Of a stretch of 64,000 bases of DNA, positions 45,212-53,321 are shown in pieces. The position numbers and the translations under genes are program-made. Each line of letters opens with the position of its first letter. The stretch's first letter is position 1. Under the pieces are notes generated by a model that was not told the origin of the DNA, searched no databases, and saw nothing but the letters and a program-made list of their open reading frames with translations. The stretch comes from Dorea sp. 5-2 (GTDB taxonomy: Bacteria; Bacillota; Clostridia; Lachnospirales; Lachnospiraceae). The stretch covers positions 27,642-91,641 of the forward strand of contig NZ_KE159737.1 in the NCBI RefSeq assembly GCF_000403455.2. The letters run 5' to 3'.

Positions 45212-46801
45212 TTATGAGGAATACAATTTATATATATGTCTGTATTTTCCGCCGTTTTCTCTTAAAGCTTCATCATAAGCACCGCAATTTCCAGAGGCGA
45301 TCAGGCTGTGGCACTGTGCCAGAAGACTGACAGAGCATATGTATTCCACACCCAATCGAAATCCGCTGCCCGCCTTTTTGTCCTGGTGAAGGTCCATCAG
45401 TAACTGCCCCGGCTTAATCACATATCTTTCCTGATCTGTACAGGTAAGGCGGGCGCCATAATAGTCCTTCATCCTGGCGCAGATCTCGGCATCCTCCGTC
45501 GCCAGATAGATATAGTCAAAATCCCAGAGCTCCGTTACTTCGTTAATCTTTTGAACGACCATATCTATACTAGCATGTTTTGCATGACCGGGCAGCCGGG
45601 TTTGGGTGTAATCCGTTCCCCGTATCAGGACGCCCAGTGTACGTTCCGGATGCGGAAGAAAACGCGTTTTCCGTTCATTTACATATTTTTTCACCTGATC
45701 GTTAAAGATTCCATGCGGCCAGGAAAGCTCGAAGCCCTGAGACACCTCGTCCATAATAAAACGCATTGTGTTCAGAAGGTTCATATTAGGCGACAGGGCG
45801 AGATAACTGCTCTTTAATACGTCGTCTATGGTGTAACCGCCAGGCTGTAGGAAGAACTTATCCCAGATATCGTCATCTCTCTGATCCGAGTAGATATTTG
45901 CGTCTGAGGAAATGATCTTAAAGACCGGAATATATCCTTTCGACAGAGCATATCTTGCGGCAGTAAACACCTTGAGCCAGATACCGTAGATCCCTTCAAG
46001 ACGAAAATCGCCGTCTATTACAAAGAATTTTTTGTCAGGATTCTTTGTTCCGGGATGGATGACATAGGAAAACATAAAAGTCAGTATCATAATCTCATCA
46101 TAAAACATAATCCCTTTTTCATATCTGGAATTGTCTTCGTTCTGGGGCAGTCCCGGAATAATGTGTAAAGCGTTAGGATTACCGGGCAATTCAGGAACCA
46201 CAGTATCCTTGTTGATGATTGGAGTATGGATGTTGCCGGATAAAAATTCGGCAGACGGAAACCCGTCTAAATGATCTGAGACTGTAATCTGGAGATTCGG
46301 AAGTTCTGGAAGCACATCCAGAAAATCCTGCCATTCTGAGCCGATCAGATAAACCTGACCGCCGTGCCACAGTGGCAGAACCTGCTTGTATATTTCTACA
46401 GAGTATTCATTTAGGCCGTGTAATGCTATACAATCATATCGATTCAAGAAACTTAGATCTATGCCGCCGTTATAACGGTAGAAATGATTATAATATGTCG
46501 GGATACGTTTGATAATGCTGATGCAGCTGCCATTTGGATCCAATACTGGGACAGGAACATTGTATGGACAGATTCTTGCGGCTTTTTCGAAGGTGTCGGC
46601 AGCCTTTTCGATAGCCAGATTAATAAAATCAAGTTTATTCTGCAGATAAAATTTATTTACGTGAAAGACAGCGGCAGAGCCTATACGAAGCTCCAGGATA
46701 TCATTCTCATTCAAATCCTGGAAAAATGCTGTAAGTTCTTCATGAGAGGGGAGAGCATCTGCTTCAAATATATAAAACTCTCCGGGGACACTTGTGATCA
46801 T
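45212..46801 (-). CDS. Putative fucosyltransferase-like (GT-B) protein
   Basis: A 529-residue protein from ATG 46801, preceded by AAGGAA; an open frame extends to 46909 without a ribosome site. The C-terminal half has RTLGVLIRGTDYTQTR and LIASGNCGAYDEAL, resembling the donor site of alpha-1,6-fucosyltransferase/NodZ-like GT-B enzymes. The N-terminal half is not recognised. A truncated paralogue is at 50777-51052 next to a flagellin-region GT2 gene. Lies 50 bp upstream of the CgeB-GT2 fusion in the same orientation, so the two are probably one operon. The sugar transferred cannot be predicted. Confidence 0.65.
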   Translation of the reverse strand: MITSVPGEFYIFEADALPSHEELTAFFQDLNENDILELRIGSAAVFHVNKFYLQNKLDFINLAIEKAADTFEKAARICPYNVPVPVLDPNGSCISIIKRIPTYYNHFYRYNGGIDLSFLNRYDCIALHGLNEYSVEIYKQVLPLWHGGQVYLIGSEWQDFLDVLPELPNLQITVSDHLDGFPSAEFLSGNIHTPIINKDTVVPELPGNPNALHIIPGLPQNEDNSRYEKGIMFYDEIMILTFMFSYVIHPGTKNPDKKFFVIDGDFRLEGIYGIWLKVFTAARYALSKGYIPVFKIISSDANIYSDQRDDDIWDKFFLQPGGYTIDDVLKSSYLALSPNMNLLNTMRFIMDEVSQGFELSWPHGIFNDQVKKYVNERKTRFLPHPERTLGVLIRGTDYTQTRLPGHAKHASIDMVVQKINEVTELWDFDYIYLATEDAEICARMKDYYGARLTCTDQERYVIKPGQLLMDLHQDKKAGSGFRLGVEYICSVSLLAQCHSLIASGNCGAYDEALRENGGKYRHIYKLYSS

Positions 46802-47081
46802 AGGAGTTCCTTCTTTCTTAGTGTTATTTAGTAACGATAACATATTTTTCGGCAGATTGGAATAGCCATATGCTTGAAGTTCTTTCGTATAAAGAAGTTG
46901 TGTGTACAAAAATAATACTGATAGTGATAGAAAATTCCTTAATTTTTAGAAAAAAGTATCGAAATATGTCATGCAATATGTTACAATGAATCTGGTTGAT
47001 CAAAGGTAAGGAGATAAAGAGAAGGAAACTTCTCTTTGTTTGCTTATCTTTTTTTGTAAGTGCCGATAGACATATTGATTT

Positions 47082-47852
47082 TTGAGGAGGGAAGAAAATG
47101 GAGAAATTCAGTATGATAAGATAGGGAGAAAGATCTACGCAGTATATGACACCATGGGAGGTAATCATATTTGGCTCATTGATTCGGCGGATTTATGTGA
47201 CAATTATATTGTGATGGATGATGGTCACAGCCCATACGAGAATTTCGAATGGAAATCAACGGGAGAGAAGGGAAGAGCAGCTGACAAAAGTACATTAGGT
47301 GCTTATGAGCCGGATACATTGATGGTTCCGTTGTATAAAAGAATGTTTCTTGAAGCACAGGATGCATATGATATTTGTACATCGGCATTAGCGAGTAAAG
47401 AAGTTGGTGTTCAAAGATTTAAACCTGAACTAGGAACAAAAAAGTCGCCTGTTATCATAAGACTTTTTATGTGTTCTTCAAGAAATTATAAGCAAAGGCG
47501 AATCACGAATTTTGGCATTAAAAATAAGGAAGTCAGAGAAAGATACATCAATCTTCTTCTTCCAAGGTTTGTCTGGGTTTGCGAAATATACGACAGTCGA
47601 GGATATATTAGGGGGAAAATGATAGGAGAGATCGTTATAGATGCAACTGCTTCGCCATATGATGGAAGCAAGAGTATTCTTTTATTTCATTATCCATATC
47701 ATATTTTGGTGTGCCAAAGAAACATAAAAAATGTAAAAAGGCTCTTTGATAAAGATGAAAATTTTGAACGAGTTAATGATTGGGAGCCATTTACCAGATA
47801 TGATCATAATTTATTCTCGCCGAAAGAAATTAAGGCAAATGAGAATAGATAA
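47082..47852 (+). CDS. Unknown protein, start region probably frameshifted
   Basis: A 256-residue frame that I do not recognise; it has no membrane segment or signal peptide. The GAGGAGGGAAG ribosome site is placed for ATG 47098, but that frame gives MEKFSMIR and a stop. The long frame can start only at TTG 47082, inside the ribosome site, or at ATG 47151. One missing base near 47113 would explain both, giving MEKFS followed by YDKIGRKIYAVYD. It may therefore be a recent pseudogene or a sequence error. It lies alone between divergent and flagellin genes. Confidence 0.5.
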   Translation: MRREENGEIQYDKIGRKIYAVYDTMGGNHIWLIDSADLCDNYIVMDDGHSPYENFEWKSTGEKGRAADKSTLGAYEPDTLMVPLYKRMFLEAQDAYDICTSALASKEVGVQRFKPELGTKKSPVIIRLFMCSSRNYKQRRITNFGIKNKEVRERYINLLLPRFVWVCEIYDSRGYIRGKMIGEIVIDATASPYDGSKSILLFHYPYHILVCQRNIKNVKRLFDKDENFERVNDWEPFTRYDHNLFSPKEIKANENR

Positions 47853-48442
47853 GAATGTGAGGGGAAAAATAAGTAGTAATCTATAAGTATTTGTATTAAA
47901 TATAAAACAATTACTTGACAAAAGGAAGATAGAGAACATATAATTATAATACTCTATCATTCATTTGAATATGGAGGGTAAAATATTCACAAGGAATGGG
48001 GAATCTGTAATTGAGATGGTACATTCCGGTATGGAGGATAGGAGGAGAAAGTGGGATTATGGCTATTAAAAAAGCAAAATTGGATTATAGGCCATCCGTA
48101 ACCAAGATACCAAGATATTGCCAGCAGAGAAATTACCCGTTTCTAGCAGTCATATGGAGGATTTGGATAGGGCTATCAAGCAAAAAGTAAGACAGAACGA
48201 AGCAGAGCGTGCGGCTAGCATGGAGATTGTAGGCCGCTATATGGTGCGGTAGCCAGTGTTTGGAAGGTTGAAGAACCAGTATAGATAAGCCTTAAAATAC
48301 AGAGGATATTGGGTGACAAGAGATTGTAGATGCAGTGTTTTCTTGTTGCCCTTATTTTATGTCTAAAATTATGTTTATATAAGTTGGCTGAAACTTATAT
48401 AAAATTGCAAAAGAATGAACTAGCAGAATGCTGTGATGAAAT
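47853..48442 (+). other. Mostly non-coding gap with a small broken ORF
   Basis: About 590 bases without a convincing intact gene, apart from the broken small frame at 48059-48252. The stretch 47905-48000 is very AT-rich and contains a TTGACA at 47915-47920, but no well-spaced -10 was confirmed. The right end leads into the flagellin terminator. Confidence 0.5.
48059..48252 (+). pseudogene. Small frameshifted ORF of unknown function
   Basis: ATG 48059 after AGGAGGAG encodes MAIKKAKLDYRPSVTKIP and then goes off frame. Another frame from about 48110 reads ILPAEKLPVSSSHMEDL and continues through KQKVRQNEAERAASMEI to a stop at 48252. Joined, they would make a protein of roughly 64 residues with a charged helix. 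I do not recognise it; the strong ribosome site suggests that it was once real. Confidence 0.4.
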
Positions 48443-48478
48443 ATACAAAAAACCTGCCGAAGGCAGGTTTTTTGTATA
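48443..48478. terminator. Rho-independent terminator of flagellin gene 1
   Basis: CCTGCC-GAA-GGCAGG flanked by A- and T-runs on either side; it works on both strands and lies 16 bp beyond the minus-strand flagellin stop. Confidence 0.85.
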
Positions 48479-48493
48479 TGAAAATTCCATTAA

Positions 48494-49444
48494 TTACTGA
48501 AGTAACTGAAGAACACCCTGTGGAACCTGATTAGCCTGAGCAAGCATAGCCTGAGCGGACTGAACAAGAATGTTATTCTTGGTGTAAGCCATCATCTCTT
48601 TAGCCATATCTACGTCACGAATACGGGACTCAGCAGCTGTGATGTTCTCTTCCTGAACACTTAAGTTATTGATGGTGTGATCCAGACGGTTCTGCATAGC
48701 ACCGAAGTCAGAACGCATGGAGGATACCATGTCGATAGCAGCCTGTGCTACAGAAATCGCGTGTCTAGCGCTGTCAGCCTTTGTTAAGTCAATGTTATTG
48801 ATAGTTACGGCCTTTGCACCCTTTGCATTAGCACCAATTAAGAAGCCAGTTGTTCCCAGTGATTTAACAAACGTATTCTTATCTGTTGAATGAAGACCAA
48901 GAGTCTTGCTGCTCATAGACTGGAACGTTACTTTCAACTGGTTAGCTGTCTCGTGAGAGTCACCGACATGAAGCGTAATATGTGTCTTTGTTACAGTGTT
49001 ACCAGTACCACCAGTTGCGCTTGCTCCTGGGGATGTGAACAACTTAGTTCCGTTAAAGTTAGCAGTATTGCTGATACGGTCAATCTCTTCATTCAGACGC
49101 TTGATCTCCTTCTGCATCTCCTGACGGTTAGCAGTAGAGTAAGTACCGTTGGCAGACTGAGTAGCCAGCTCAACCATACGGTTCAGCATGGAGTGAACTT
49201 CTGTCAGAGCGCCTTCTGCTGTCTGCACAAGAGAGATACCGTCGTTGGCATTCTTCTGAGCGGTAGCAAGACCAGTGATCTGAGCGCGCATCTTCTCAGA
49301 AATAGCAAGTCCGGCAGCGTCGTCACCGGCGCGGTTGATTCTGTAACCGGATGATAACTTCTCTAAGCTCTTGCCAACGGAAGAGTTGTTGTTAGTTAAG
49401 TTCCTGTGTGCATTCAATGCAGTAATGTTATGTTGGATTCTCAT
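48494..49444 (-). CDS. fliC: Flagellin, paralogue 1
   Basis: A 316-residue flagellin, the filament subunit exported by the flagellar type III system. The N-terminus MRIQHNITALNAHRNL and the C-terminal NNILVQSAQAMLAQANQVPQ are the D0 helices, with the D1 helices next to them. It is short, lacking a large D2/D3 surface region. Outside two central windows it is virtually identical to the other three flagellins in this window. Its second variable window (STDKNTFVKSLGTTGF...) matches paralogue 4, while the first differs (SPGASATGGTGN). Preceded by AAGGAGG and a SigD-type promoter. Serine and threonine residues in the centre are possible O-glycosylation sites. Confidence 0.97.
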   Translation of the reverse strand: MRIQHNITALNAHRNLTNNNSSVGKSLEKLSSGYRINRAGDDAAGLAISEKMRAQITGLATAQKNANDGISLVQTAEGALTEVHSMLNRMVELATQSANGTYSTANRQEMQKEIKRLNEEIDRISNTANFNGTKLFTSPGASATGGTGNTVTKTHITLHVGDSHETANQLKVTFQSMSSKTLGLHSTDKNTFVKSLGTTGFLIGANAKGAKAVTINNIDLTKADSARHAISVAQAAIDMVSSMRSDFGAMQNRLDHTINNLSVQEENITAAESRIRDVDMAKEMMAYTKNNILVQSAQAMLAQANQVPQGVLQLLQ

Positions 49445-49514
49445 ATTCTTTCCTCCTTGAAAATAGTCAGGGAATTCCGTTTCCCTGCATGATTAAAAAA
49501 TTCTTGACACTTAT

Positions 49515-49541
49515 ATTATCGTATGTAATTCGAATATCTTA
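49515..49541 (-). promoter_or_regulatory. SigD (sigma-28)-type flagellin promoter, paralogue 1
   Basis: On the minus strand TAAG (49541-49538), 15 bases, then ACGATAAT (49522-49515). The same TAAG-N15-ACGATA arrangement precedes all four flagellins and fits flagellar sigma recognition. Confidence 0.8.
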
Positions 49542-49566
49542 AGTAATTTTCTTTAATTTGTATAAA

Positions 49567-49597
49567 GAAAAAGGCTTCTTTAAAAAGAAGCCCTTTC
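49567..49597. terminator. Rho-independent terminator of flagellin gene 2
   Basis: A hairpin with GGCTTCTTT/AAAGAAGCC arms and a T-run on the minus strand, located 21 bp beyond the paralogue 2 stop. Confidence 0.82.
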
Positions 49598-49617
49598 CCC
49601 TATGAAAATTCAAAAAA

Positions 49618-50565
49618 TTACTGAAGTAACTGAAGAACACCCTGTGGAACCTGATTAGCCTGAGCAAGCATAGCCTGAGCGGACTGAACAAGAATGTTAT
49701 TCTTGGTGTAAGCCATCATCTCCTTAGCCATATCAACGTCACGGATACGAGACTCAGCGGCTGTGATGTTCTCTTCCTGAACACTTAAGTTGTTGATGGT
49801 GTGATCCAGACGGTTCTGCATAGCGCCGAAGTCAGAACGCATGGAGGATACCATATCAATCGCTGCCTGTGCTACAGAGATCGCGTGTCTTGCGCTGCCA
49901 GCCTTTGTCAGGTCAATCTGATCAATGGATACTGCTTTGGTTCCGTCTGTGGCACCAATTGTCAAGTTAGTAAAGTTCGTTGTACCCAATTTCTTCGAGA
50001 AATCTGCCTGAGTTGAATGGAGACCAAGAGTTTTGCTGCTCATGGACTGGAAAGTTACCTTCAACTGGTTAGCTGTCTCGTGAGAGTCACCGACATGAAG
50101 CGTGATCCTTGTCTTAGTTACAACTCCATTAGCATCAGCCTTTGCGCCTGGTGACGTAAACAGCTTGGTTCCATTGAAGTTAGCAGTATTGCTGATACGG
50201 TCGATCTCTTCGTTCAGACGCTTGATCTCTTTCTGCATCTCCTGACGGTTAGCAGTAGAGTAAGTACCGTTGGCAGACTGAGTAGCCAGCTCAACCATAC
50301 GGTTCAGCATGGAGTGAACCTCTGTCAGAGCGCCTTCTGCTGTCTGTACAAGAGAGATACCGTCGTTGGCATTCTTCTGAGCAGTAGCAAGACCAGTGAT
50401 CTGCGCACGCATCTTCTCAGATATAGCAAGTCCGGCAGCGTCGTCACCAGCACGGTTGATCCTGTAACCGGATGATAACTTCTCTAAGCTCTTGCCAACG
50501 GAAGAGTTGTTGTTGGTTAAGTTCCTGTGTGCATTCAATGCAGTAATGTTATGTTGGATTCTCAT
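49618..50565 (-). CDS. fliC: Flagellin, paralogue 2
   Basis: A 315-residue flagellin with the same conserved D0/D1 ends as its neighbours. Its second variable window is the most distinct of the four (STQADFSKKLGTTNFTNLTIG, then DGTKAVSIDQIDL). The first window reads SPGAKADANGVV. It is in tandem with paralogue 1 and has its own SigD promoter and terminator, so each flagellin is a single-gene transcription unit. AAGGAGG precedes the start. Confidence 0.97.
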   Translation of the reverse strand: MRIQHNITALNAHRNLTNNNSSVGKSLEKLSSGYRINRAGDDAAGLAISEKMRAQITGLATAQKNANDGISLVQTAEGALTEVHSMLNRMVELATQSANGTYSTANRQEMQKEIKRLNEEIDRISNTANFNGTKLFTSPGAKADANGVVTKTRITLHVGDSHETANQLKVTFQSMSSKTLGLHSTQADFSKKLGTTNFTNLTIGATDGTKAVSIDQIDLTKAGSARHAISVAQAAIDMVSSMRSDFGAMQNRLDHTINNLSVQEENITAAESRIRDVDMAKEMMAYTKNNILVQSAQAMLAQANQVPQGVLQLLQ

Positions 50566-50634
50566 ATTCTTTCCTCCTTGAAAGTAGTCAGGGAAATCCC
50601 TTTCCCTGCAAAAATTATAATTCTTGACATTTAT

Positions 50635-50661
50635 ATTATCGTTTTTTCTTAAAATATCTTA
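50635..50661 (-). promoter_or_regulatory. SigD (sigma-28)-type flagellin promoter, paralogue 2
   Basis: On the minus strand TAAG (50661-50658), 15 bases, then ACGATAAT (50642-50635). Confidence 0.8.
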
Positions 50662-50776
50662 AGTACTTTTTCTAAAAAAGTAAATCTTGCTCACACTTTT
50701 TTGCACGTTATGATAGAATATATGAGAAAAATTAGATGTTGATATTATCTGGCAGATATGCCAAGATATTAATTCA

Positions 50777-51052
50777 GTGAGAGTAGGGCCAATGATGCAT
50801 ATGCGGTTGAGATATATTGATCAGGAGCGTAATCGTTATACGAATACGGACCAGCCGGGAAGAGTGGTTGCTAAGATGAAGAGGGAAGGGCACGATTATC
50901 ACGACGAGATGCCTTATCTTGCAGTTCTGTATCTGTTGGCGGAGTGTGATTCACTGATAGGGAATTGCAGGTGCGGAGCATTTACGGTTGCAGATTATAT
51001 CAATGGAGGAAGCTACGAACACCGCTATTGCTGGGGGGAAGGAGAATATTGA
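50777..51052 (+). pseudogene. C-terminal remnant of the fucosyltransferase-like family
   Basis: A 91-residue frame aligned only to the end of the protein at 45212: YIDQERNRYTNTDQPG matches CTDQERYVIKPG, and LLAECDSLIGNCRCGAFTVADYINGG matches LLAQCHSLIASGNCGAYDEALRENGG. The N-terminal and donor-binding parts are missing, so it is almost certainly non-functional. Its stop overlaps the next start (TGATG), a trace of an older operon. Confidence 0.65.
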
Positions 51053-52119
51053 TGAAAACGATAGGATTAGTCATGATTGTAAGAAATGAAAGCCGAAGTC
51101 TTGATAAATGCTTATCCCTGGCTGAAAAGCTTGTGGACGAGATCTATATCACAGATACAGGATCGACGGATGACACGATAGAGATTGCACAGAAGCACCA
51201 CGCCCATATTTCCAGCTTCCAGTGGTGCAATGATTTCTCGGCGGCAAGAAACTATGCCCTGAAGCAATCGGATTGTGACTGGAATCTGATTCTGGATGCG
51301 GACGAATATTTGATAGCGGGAACGAAGAGAGATATCCTTGACTTTATAGAAACCGAGAACCATGTAGGGGCGATTGAACGACATGACAGTTACAGAGAGA
51401 GCAAAGGAGAGATCAGCCAGAGTACGGTGTTCACAACCAGACTGGTTCCTCGGGGCGCCTTGTATGAGGGGAAGATACACGAGCAGATTGTATCGGCGCT
51501 TCCGATTGCGGCGCTTCCGTTGGTTTTTGAACATGACGGATATCTGCAAGGAGGAAAAGGGCAACGCAACCTGGACATTCTTCTGGAGGAATTGCAGGAG
51601 AGACCGGGGGATTCTTATACGCTGTACCAGATTGCAAGAACCTTCTGGATTATGAAGGAATTTGCGCAGGCGGACGGGTACTTTGAGAAGTTTTATCAAC
51701 TGGCGCCGGTGGCGGGAACCGGATATCGTACCAGCGGAGTGATCTCATATATCTATAACCTGTTGGAGTTAAAAAAATATGAGAAGGGGTTTCAGGTTAT
51801 CGAAAATGAAAAACAGCGATTAGACGCCTATGCCGATTATCATTTTGCGTGCGGAACGTTCTATACGCAGGCAATTTTCTCTGATGTACAGCGTTACATT
51901 GGATATCTTCCGGAGATAGAGCGCTCTTACCGTCGGTGCCTGGAGATTGGAGAGATACCGGAGCATGAAGGTGTATTGGGAAATGGTTCTTTCAAAGCGG
52001 CATACAATCTTGGCGTTTGGTTCGAAGTCAATGGAAAGACACAGGAGGCGCTGAACTACTATAGAAGAGCGGCAGACGACGGGTATCAGCCCGCAATCGA
52101 ACGGATGCAAAAAATTTAG
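51052..52119 (+). CDS. GT2 glycosyltransferase with TPR-like C-terminus
   Basis: A 355-residue family 2 glycosyltransferase from ATG 51052 (GGGGGAAGGAG upstream). The GT-A domain opens with MKTIGLVMIVRNESRSL, has the DTGSTDDT nucleotide-binding turn, CNDFSAARNYAL and a DXD at residues 82-84 (LDADEY). The C-terminal 150 residues are helical repeats (TPR-like), ending with ALNYYRRAADDGYQPAIERM. These sequences are common among enzymes that glycosylate flagellin or other surface proteins. Its location between flagellins 2 and 3 supports flagellin glycosylation. Confidence 0.87.
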   Translation: MKTIGLVMIVRNESRSLDKCLSLAEKLVDEIYITDTGSTDDTIEIAQKHHAHISSFQWCNDFSAARNYALKQSDCDWNLILDADEYLIAGTKRDILDFIETENHVGAIERHDSYRESKGEISQSTVFTTRLVPRGALYEGKIHEQIVSALPIAALPLVFEHDGYLQGGKGQRNLDILLEELQERPGDSYTLYQIARTFWIMKEFAQADGYFEKFYQLAPVAGTGYRTSGVISYIYNLLELKKYEKGFQVIENEKQRLDAYADYHFACGTFYTQAIFSDVQRYIGYLPEIERSYRRCLEIGEIPEHEGVLGNGSFKAAYNLGVWFEVNGKTQEALNYYRRAADDGYQPAIERMQKI

Positions 52120-52142
52120 CCGAGAAAATCCGAAAAAATACT

Positions 52143-52170
52143 TAAGATATGTAAATAATATACGATATAT
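52143..52170 (+). promoter_or_regulatory. SigD (sigma-28)-type flagellin promoter, paralogue 3
   Basis: TAAG at 52143-52146, 15 bases, then ACGATATAT at 52162-52170. Confidence 0.8.
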
Positions 52171-52254
52171 AAGTGTGGATACTTTTTCAGAAGAAAAAGC
52201 TAACGATTATGCGGGGAAAAGGAGTTTCCCGACTATTTTCAAGGAGGAAAGAAT

Positions 52255-53205
52255 ATGAGAATCCAACATAACATTACTGCATTGAATGCACACAGGAACT
52301 TAACCAACAACAACTCTTCTGTAGGAAAGAGCTTAGAGAAGTTATCATCCGGTTACAGAATCAACCGCGCTGGTGATGACGCTGCCGGACTTGCTATTTC
52401 TGAGAAGATGCGTGCACAGATCACAGGTCTTGCTACCGCTCAGAAGAATGCGAACGATGGTATCTCTCTTGTACAGACGGCAGAAGGTGCGCTGACAGAA
52501 GTTCACTCTATGCTGAACCGTATGGTTGAGCTGGCTACACAGTCTGCAAACGGTACTTATTCTACTGCTAACCGTCAGGAGATGCAGAAGGAGATCAAGC
52601 GTCTGAACGAAGAAATCGACAGAATTAGTAACACTGCTAACTTTAACGGAACCAAGTTATTTACATCAACAGGAGCAGGCAATGTTCCTAACACTGGAAC
52701 CGTAGTAAATACAAAGATTACTCTTCATGTCGGTGATTCTCATGAGACTGCGAATCAGTTGAAAGTAACATTCCAGTCAATGAGCAGCAAGACTCTCGGG
52801 CTTCATTCGACAAATTCAACGACGTTTGTGAAATCATTAGGTACCACCGGTTTCAAGATGGGAGCTCAGAATACAAAGGGTGATGATGCTGTAACTATCG
52901 ATAAGATTGATCTGACCAGTGCAAATAGTGCAAGACATGCCATTTCTGTAGCACAGGCGGCAATCGATATGGTATCCTCTATGCGTTCTGATTTTGGTGC
53001 TATGCAGAACCGTCTGGATCACACGATCAACAACTTAAGTGTTCAGGAAGAGAACATCACAGCTGCTGAGTCTCGTATCCGTGACGTAGATATGGCGAAA
53101 GAGATGATGGCTTACACCAAGAATAATATTCTTGTACAGTCCGCTCAGGCTATGCTTGCTCAGGCTAATCAGGTACCACAGGGAGTTCTTCAGTTACTTC
53201 AGTAA
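52255..53205 (+). CDS. fliC: Flagellin, paralogue 3
   Basis: A 316-residue flagellin. Conserved D0/D1 ends are as in the other copies. Variable windows are STGAGNVPNTGTVVNTK and STNSTTFVKSLGTTGFKMG followed by AQNTKGDDAVTIDKIDL. AAGGAGG precedes the start. It is the first of the plus-strand pair and has its own terminator. Near-identity of the ends at DNA level among all copies suggests gene conversion. Confidence 0.97.
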   Translation: MRIQHNITALNAHRNLTNNNSSVGKSLEKLSSGYRINRAGDDAAGLAISEKMRAQITGLATAQKNANDGISLVQTAEGALTEVHSMLNRMVELATQSANGTYSTANRQEMQKEIKRLNEEIDRISNTANFNGTKLFTSTGAGNVPNTGTVVNTKITLHVGDSHETANQLKVTFQSMSSKTLGLHSTNSTTFVKSLGTTGFKMGAQNTKGDDAVTIDKIDLTSANSARHAISVAQAAIDMVSSMRSDFGAMQNRLDHTINNLSVQEENITAAESRIRDVDMAKEMMAYTKNNILVQSAQAMLAQANQVPQGVLQLLQ

Positions 53206-53225
53206 TTAATGGAATTTTCATATGG

Positions 53226-53258
53226 AAAAGGCTTCTTTTTCGAAAGGAGCCTTTTTTC
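53226..53258 (+). terminator. Terminator of flagellin gene 3
   Basis: An imperfect AAAAGGCTTC.../...GGAGCCTTTTTT hairpin with a T-run, directly followed by the promoter of the next gene. Confidence 0.75.
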
Positions 53259-53287
53259 TTGCAATAGTATGCAAAAAAGATTATAGT
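53259..53287 (+). promoter_or_regulatory. Sigma-A type promoter for the GT2/TPR gene
   Basis: TTGCAA at 53259-53264 and TATAGT at 53282-53287 with a 17-bp spacer, so the glycosyltransferase is not under the SigD-type control of its flagellin neighbours. Confidence 0.6.
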
Positions 53288-53321
53288 ATCCTTATATAAT
53301 CGTGTAAAGGAGTAACACTCT

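Noticed and set aside
48890..49354. 154-residue plus-strand frame opposite flagellin 1, with a similar frame opposite flagellin 4
   Set aside because: Conservation follows from the near-identical flagellin DNA on the other strand, not from an independent gene.
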